This document shows positions 61,734 to 64,000 of a stretch of 64,000 bases of DNA, one piece after another. Position 1 is the stretch's first letter; the number at the start of each line of letters is the position of its first letter. The notes under the pieces are model-generated. The model did no database searches. It saw nothing but the letters and a program-made list of their open reading frames with translations, and had not been told where the DNA came from. Source of the DNA: Bacteroidota bacterium (GTDB lineage Bacteria > Bacteroidota > Bacteroidia > Chitinophagales > Chitinophagaceae). The position numbers were made by a program, and so were the translations under genes. The DNA lies in NCBI GenBank assembly GCA_016868895.1, contig VGFK01000003.1:306733-370732 (forward strand). Reading direction: 5' to 3'.

Positions 61734-63335
61734 ATGCATATATTAAAAGCAACACTCTTTTTTCTTTTTTCAATTTTTTTCTTGTCGTCTTGCGACAAGT
61801 TTGAGTGGTACAATCCGTATGATCCGGAGTGTCCTAAGCCTTTGTTTACTCCTTCGACTCCCGGGGCTCAGATGGAGGGGAACAGCGTAAAACTGACCTG
61901 GTCGTAGGACAATGACAATATATCCAGCTTTGCCCTGTTCAGAAGGGCTGAGGGGGAATCGATCACTAACCTTGCAACGACTCAGAAAACTACGACCCAG
62001 TACCTGGACGCATCCATAATCCCTGGAAAGAAGTATACGTATTATGTACTGGCAGTAGCAGGAGAGAACAAGAGCGATACGATAAAGGCAGAGATCACCC
62101 CGGTGATCCCGATAACGATCAGTACAGGATCGGTGACTGAGATAGGAGCAACGACAGCCAAGATAGGAGGAAATATAACCAATGCGGGGGGAGGTACGGT
62201 CACAAGCAGAGGTATCTGCTGGTCGACAACACAAAACCCAACGGTCAGCAATAGCAAGACGACAGAAGGTACTGGACCTGGACAATACACTTCAATCTTA
62301 ACCGGCCTACTTGCTGGTACTACCTACTATGCCAGGGCATATGGGGAGAACAGCAGGGGGGTTGTGTATGGAAGCGAAGTGAGCTTTACGACGTTAGGTC
62401 CCCCCAAATTAACAACGACGGCTGTGTCCAGCATTACAGAAACGACAGCCACCTCGGGAGGTACAATCACCAGTGATGGAGGCTCACCAATTACTGCTAA
62501 AGGAGTTGTGTGGAGTACATCCCCTAATCCTACAATTAGCCTTGCAACAAAGACCAATGACGGGACGGGACTGGGAGCGTTCACCAGCGCGATCAGCAAT
62601 CTGACAAACAACACGAAATACTACATCCGGGCTTATGCTATCAATGCTATGGGAACTGCTTACGGAGAGGAGTTGAGCTTTACTACTGCAATACCCGTAC
62701 CCCCGATTTTAGAGAGCTTGAAACAGGGATTAGTGGCGTACTATCCATTTAATGGAAATGCAAACGATAGCAGTGGAAATAAAAATAACGGTGTATTTTC
62801 AAATGGTGCTTATGAAAATAGTCAGTTCGGAATGGCAGCAAAATTCAATGGTTCAAATTCAATATTCTCAACACCAAACATAGTTGCGTTAAATACAGAC
62901 ACTTTCACGTTTTCGATTAAAGTAAAATTGGCATCTCATTTAGGTCATAACGAAATCCAACTAGGAGTACCAAATGGTCCTCTCAGATGGTCAATTGGTT
63001 GGGATCCAAACACAATCTATCTAGTCCCAATGACATGTTCGGGTACTTATGGTCAAGGGGAATCTTACCCTCAGACTCCAGTCAGCACAAATACATGGTA
63101 CAACTTGATTTATGTAAATCGAGGTATTTATACTGATCACTATCTTGATGGGAAATTTGTGGGGACCTCCAAAATGATAACGCCATTAAGTTGCTGGAAT
63201 TCAAATATGAAATTATATCTAGGTGGGGACATTGGCGGTGGTGCAATAGAATATTACAATGGACTCATGGATGAGTGCAAAATCTGGAACCGTAATTTAT
63301 CTGACGCCGAAATCAAATATATCTCAAGTAATTAA
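61734..63335 (+). pseudogene. Mosaic lipoprotein with LamG-like C-terminus, interrupted by a nonsense codon
   Basis: Paralogue of the preceding gene, starting 2 bp after its stop. The ATG at 61734 opens a lipoprotein signal peptide (KATLFFLFSIFFLSSC, Cys20), then the shared cassette. TAG at 61905-61907 stands where the first copy has CAG, so translation would end after about 57 residues. The same frame then runs on to 63335: repeat A, a different repeat B, and a LamG/ConA-like domain (LKQGLVAYYPFNGNANDSSG ... YNGLMDECKIWNRNLSDAEI). An internal ATG at 62103 lacks a signal peptide. Either a recent pseudogene, a readthrough case or a base error. Confidence 0.8.
61791..62416 (+). repeat. Shared 5' cassette, copy 2
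   Basis: Copy of 60211-60836 at a constant offset of 1580 bp. Carries the TAG at 61905 in place of CAG. Confidence 0.9.
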
Positions 63336-63397
63336 TCAAAAAATCAAATCCCTACATCATTTATATTGCAACATAGTAAGTTTAAAATTCGTTATCT

Positions 63398-63496
63398 ATG
63401 AAAAAACTATTATTTGCCTTAATAGGAATTCTAATTTTTGTTTCATGTGTAAGTGCCCCTTTTAACAGACAGTGTTTAGTTTGCGAATTTCGGTAA
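63398..63496 (+). pseudogene. Lipoprotein gene start cut by an IS element
   Basis: ATG at 63398 opens a lipoprotein signal peptide (MKKLLFALIGILIFVSC, Cys17), third in the row of lipoprotein genes. From about 63446-63448 the sequence becomes the IS3-family end (TGTAAGTGCCCC), and the frame stops at 63494-63496 inside the element. The rest of the gene, if it survives, would lie beyond the IS, outside the window. Confidence 0.65.
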
Positions 63497-64000
63497 TTTC
63501 TAGTTTTCTTTTCCATTCATCCGGTGTTAGATTATTCAGGGCTTCGTGAGGTCTTCGGTAGTTGTATTCTTCGATTCATTCCCTTGTCAGGTATCTGACT
63601 TCTTCAAGATCTATAAAAGCATAGGCATCAAGGATAGCCTCCCGATACAGCCTGTTGAATCGCTCTATGTAGCCGTTTTGCATGGGTTTGGCAGGTTGGA
63701 TGTATTGGTTTTCAATCCCCTGGTCTTTGCACCACAGTTCAAAATCCTTGGACGTGAACTCTGGTCCGTTGTCTGTTCTGATTGTTTTAGGTTTACCCCG
63801 GTGAGCAATAATGCGTTCTAATGTGCGAATAATCCGTTTAGACGATAGAGACGTGTCAATCTCGATAGCCAGGGCCTCTCTGGAGCAATCATCCATTACG
63901 TTGAAGGTTCTGAACTTACGGATACCCATTAGGCTGTCGCTCATAAAATCCATACTCCAGCTGCTGTTGATACGTTCCTGCTGAACCAGTGGTTGTTTTA
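63448..64000 (-). mobile_element. IS3-family insertion sequence, 3' end
   Basis: One end of an IS3-family element; the rest continues past the window. The outer terminus is taken as TGTAAGTGCCCC at 63448 (TG...CA ends are usual in the family). The other inverted repeat and the target duplication are outside the window, so the exact edge is inferred. Confidence 0.75.
63462..64000 (-). pseudogene. IS3-family transposase OrfB (DDE integrase core), partial, with a nonsense codon
   Basis: On the minus strand the reading frame from the right edge contains the rve core: WSMDFMSDSL (first Asp), RTDNGPEFTSKDFELWC (second Asp) and MQNGYIERFNRLYREAILDA (Glu). The frame meets TGA at 63578-63576 where the family has Trp (W-x-x-x-YN-x-x-RPHEAL). 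It then goes on as IEEYNYRRPHEALNNLTPDE to the TAA at 63464-63462. The element is therefore probably inactive unless the stop is suppressed or is an error. Confidence 0.85.

Noticed and set aside
62103..63335. Separate gene starting at the internal ATG
   Set aside because: It begins in the middle of a repeat module, has no signal peptide, and is in frame with the upstream lipoprotein start, so it is the remainder of an interrupted gene.
1..64000. tRNA, rRNA, tmRNA or 4.5S RNA genes
   Set aside because: Intergenic spaces were read for T-loop, acceptor-stem and conserved rRNA sequences and none was convincing; the gaps are mostly below 170 bp.

Overview
The window looks like chromosomal DNA of a Bacteroidota bacterium, most likely of the Chitinophagales/Chitinophagaceae type (inference). 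The reasons are -7 promoter boxes of the TAnnTTTG kind, few Shine-Dalgarno sites, a complete 14-gene nuo operon with a short NuoG, a short primary sigma factor beginning MRQL, DUF5916 and VPS10-type exported proteins, Tat-exported Gfo/Idh enzymes, an exbB-exbD-exbD-tonB cluster, and lipoproteins with FISUMP and LamG-like modules. No rRNA, tRNA or CRISPR array was seen, and no gene-free stretch exceeds 300 bases.

Layout. Positions 1-16.6 kb: the end of an LD-carboxypeptidase gene, metG, a two-domain beta-oxidation enzyme, an AT-rich block (ABC exporter, a small exported protein and the first part of a large VPS10-type propeller protein), a GH109-like oxidoreductase, a DUF5916 barrel protein, an acyltransferase, and trmD with an S4 protein. 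16.6-23 kb: exported DPP-IV peptidase, M20 dipeptidase, Tat-signal superoxide dismutase, an LptF/G permease and a START-like protein. 23-32.3 kb: information processing (rpoD, ffh, rpsP-rimM, dinB, rlmN and two pseudouridine synthases, hisS, a low-molecular-weight phosphatase). 32.3-35.2 kb: a small membrane protein, a PstS-like lipoprotein and an exported TPR protein. 35.2-48.3 kb: nuoA-N. 48.3-55.5 kb: MacB-like permease, a large zinc metalloprotease on the other strand, and the TonB energising complex. 55.5-56.9 kb: mnmE. 57-64 kb: an accessory region with a single-span membrane protein, an exported caspase-like peptidase, an exported beta-sandwich protein, two tandem mosaic lipoprotein genes sharing an almost identical 5' cassette (the second carries a nonsense codon), and a third lipoprotein gene cut by an IS3-family element.

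How the parts work together. The nuo operon supplies proton-motive force, and exbB/exbD/tonB convey it to outer-membrane transporters. The exported peptidases (DPP-IV, M20, M10-like) and carbohydrate-related proteins suggest a life on polymers and peptides. Several housekeeping genes have an exact or near TAnnTTTG box only 4 nt before ATG (LD-carboxypeptidase, rlmN, hisS, mnmE), which predicts leaderless or nearly leaderless mRNAs. The most unusual part is the caspase-lipoprotein operon at 57-63.3 kb: a possible cell-envelope protease module with C-terminal domain shuffling.
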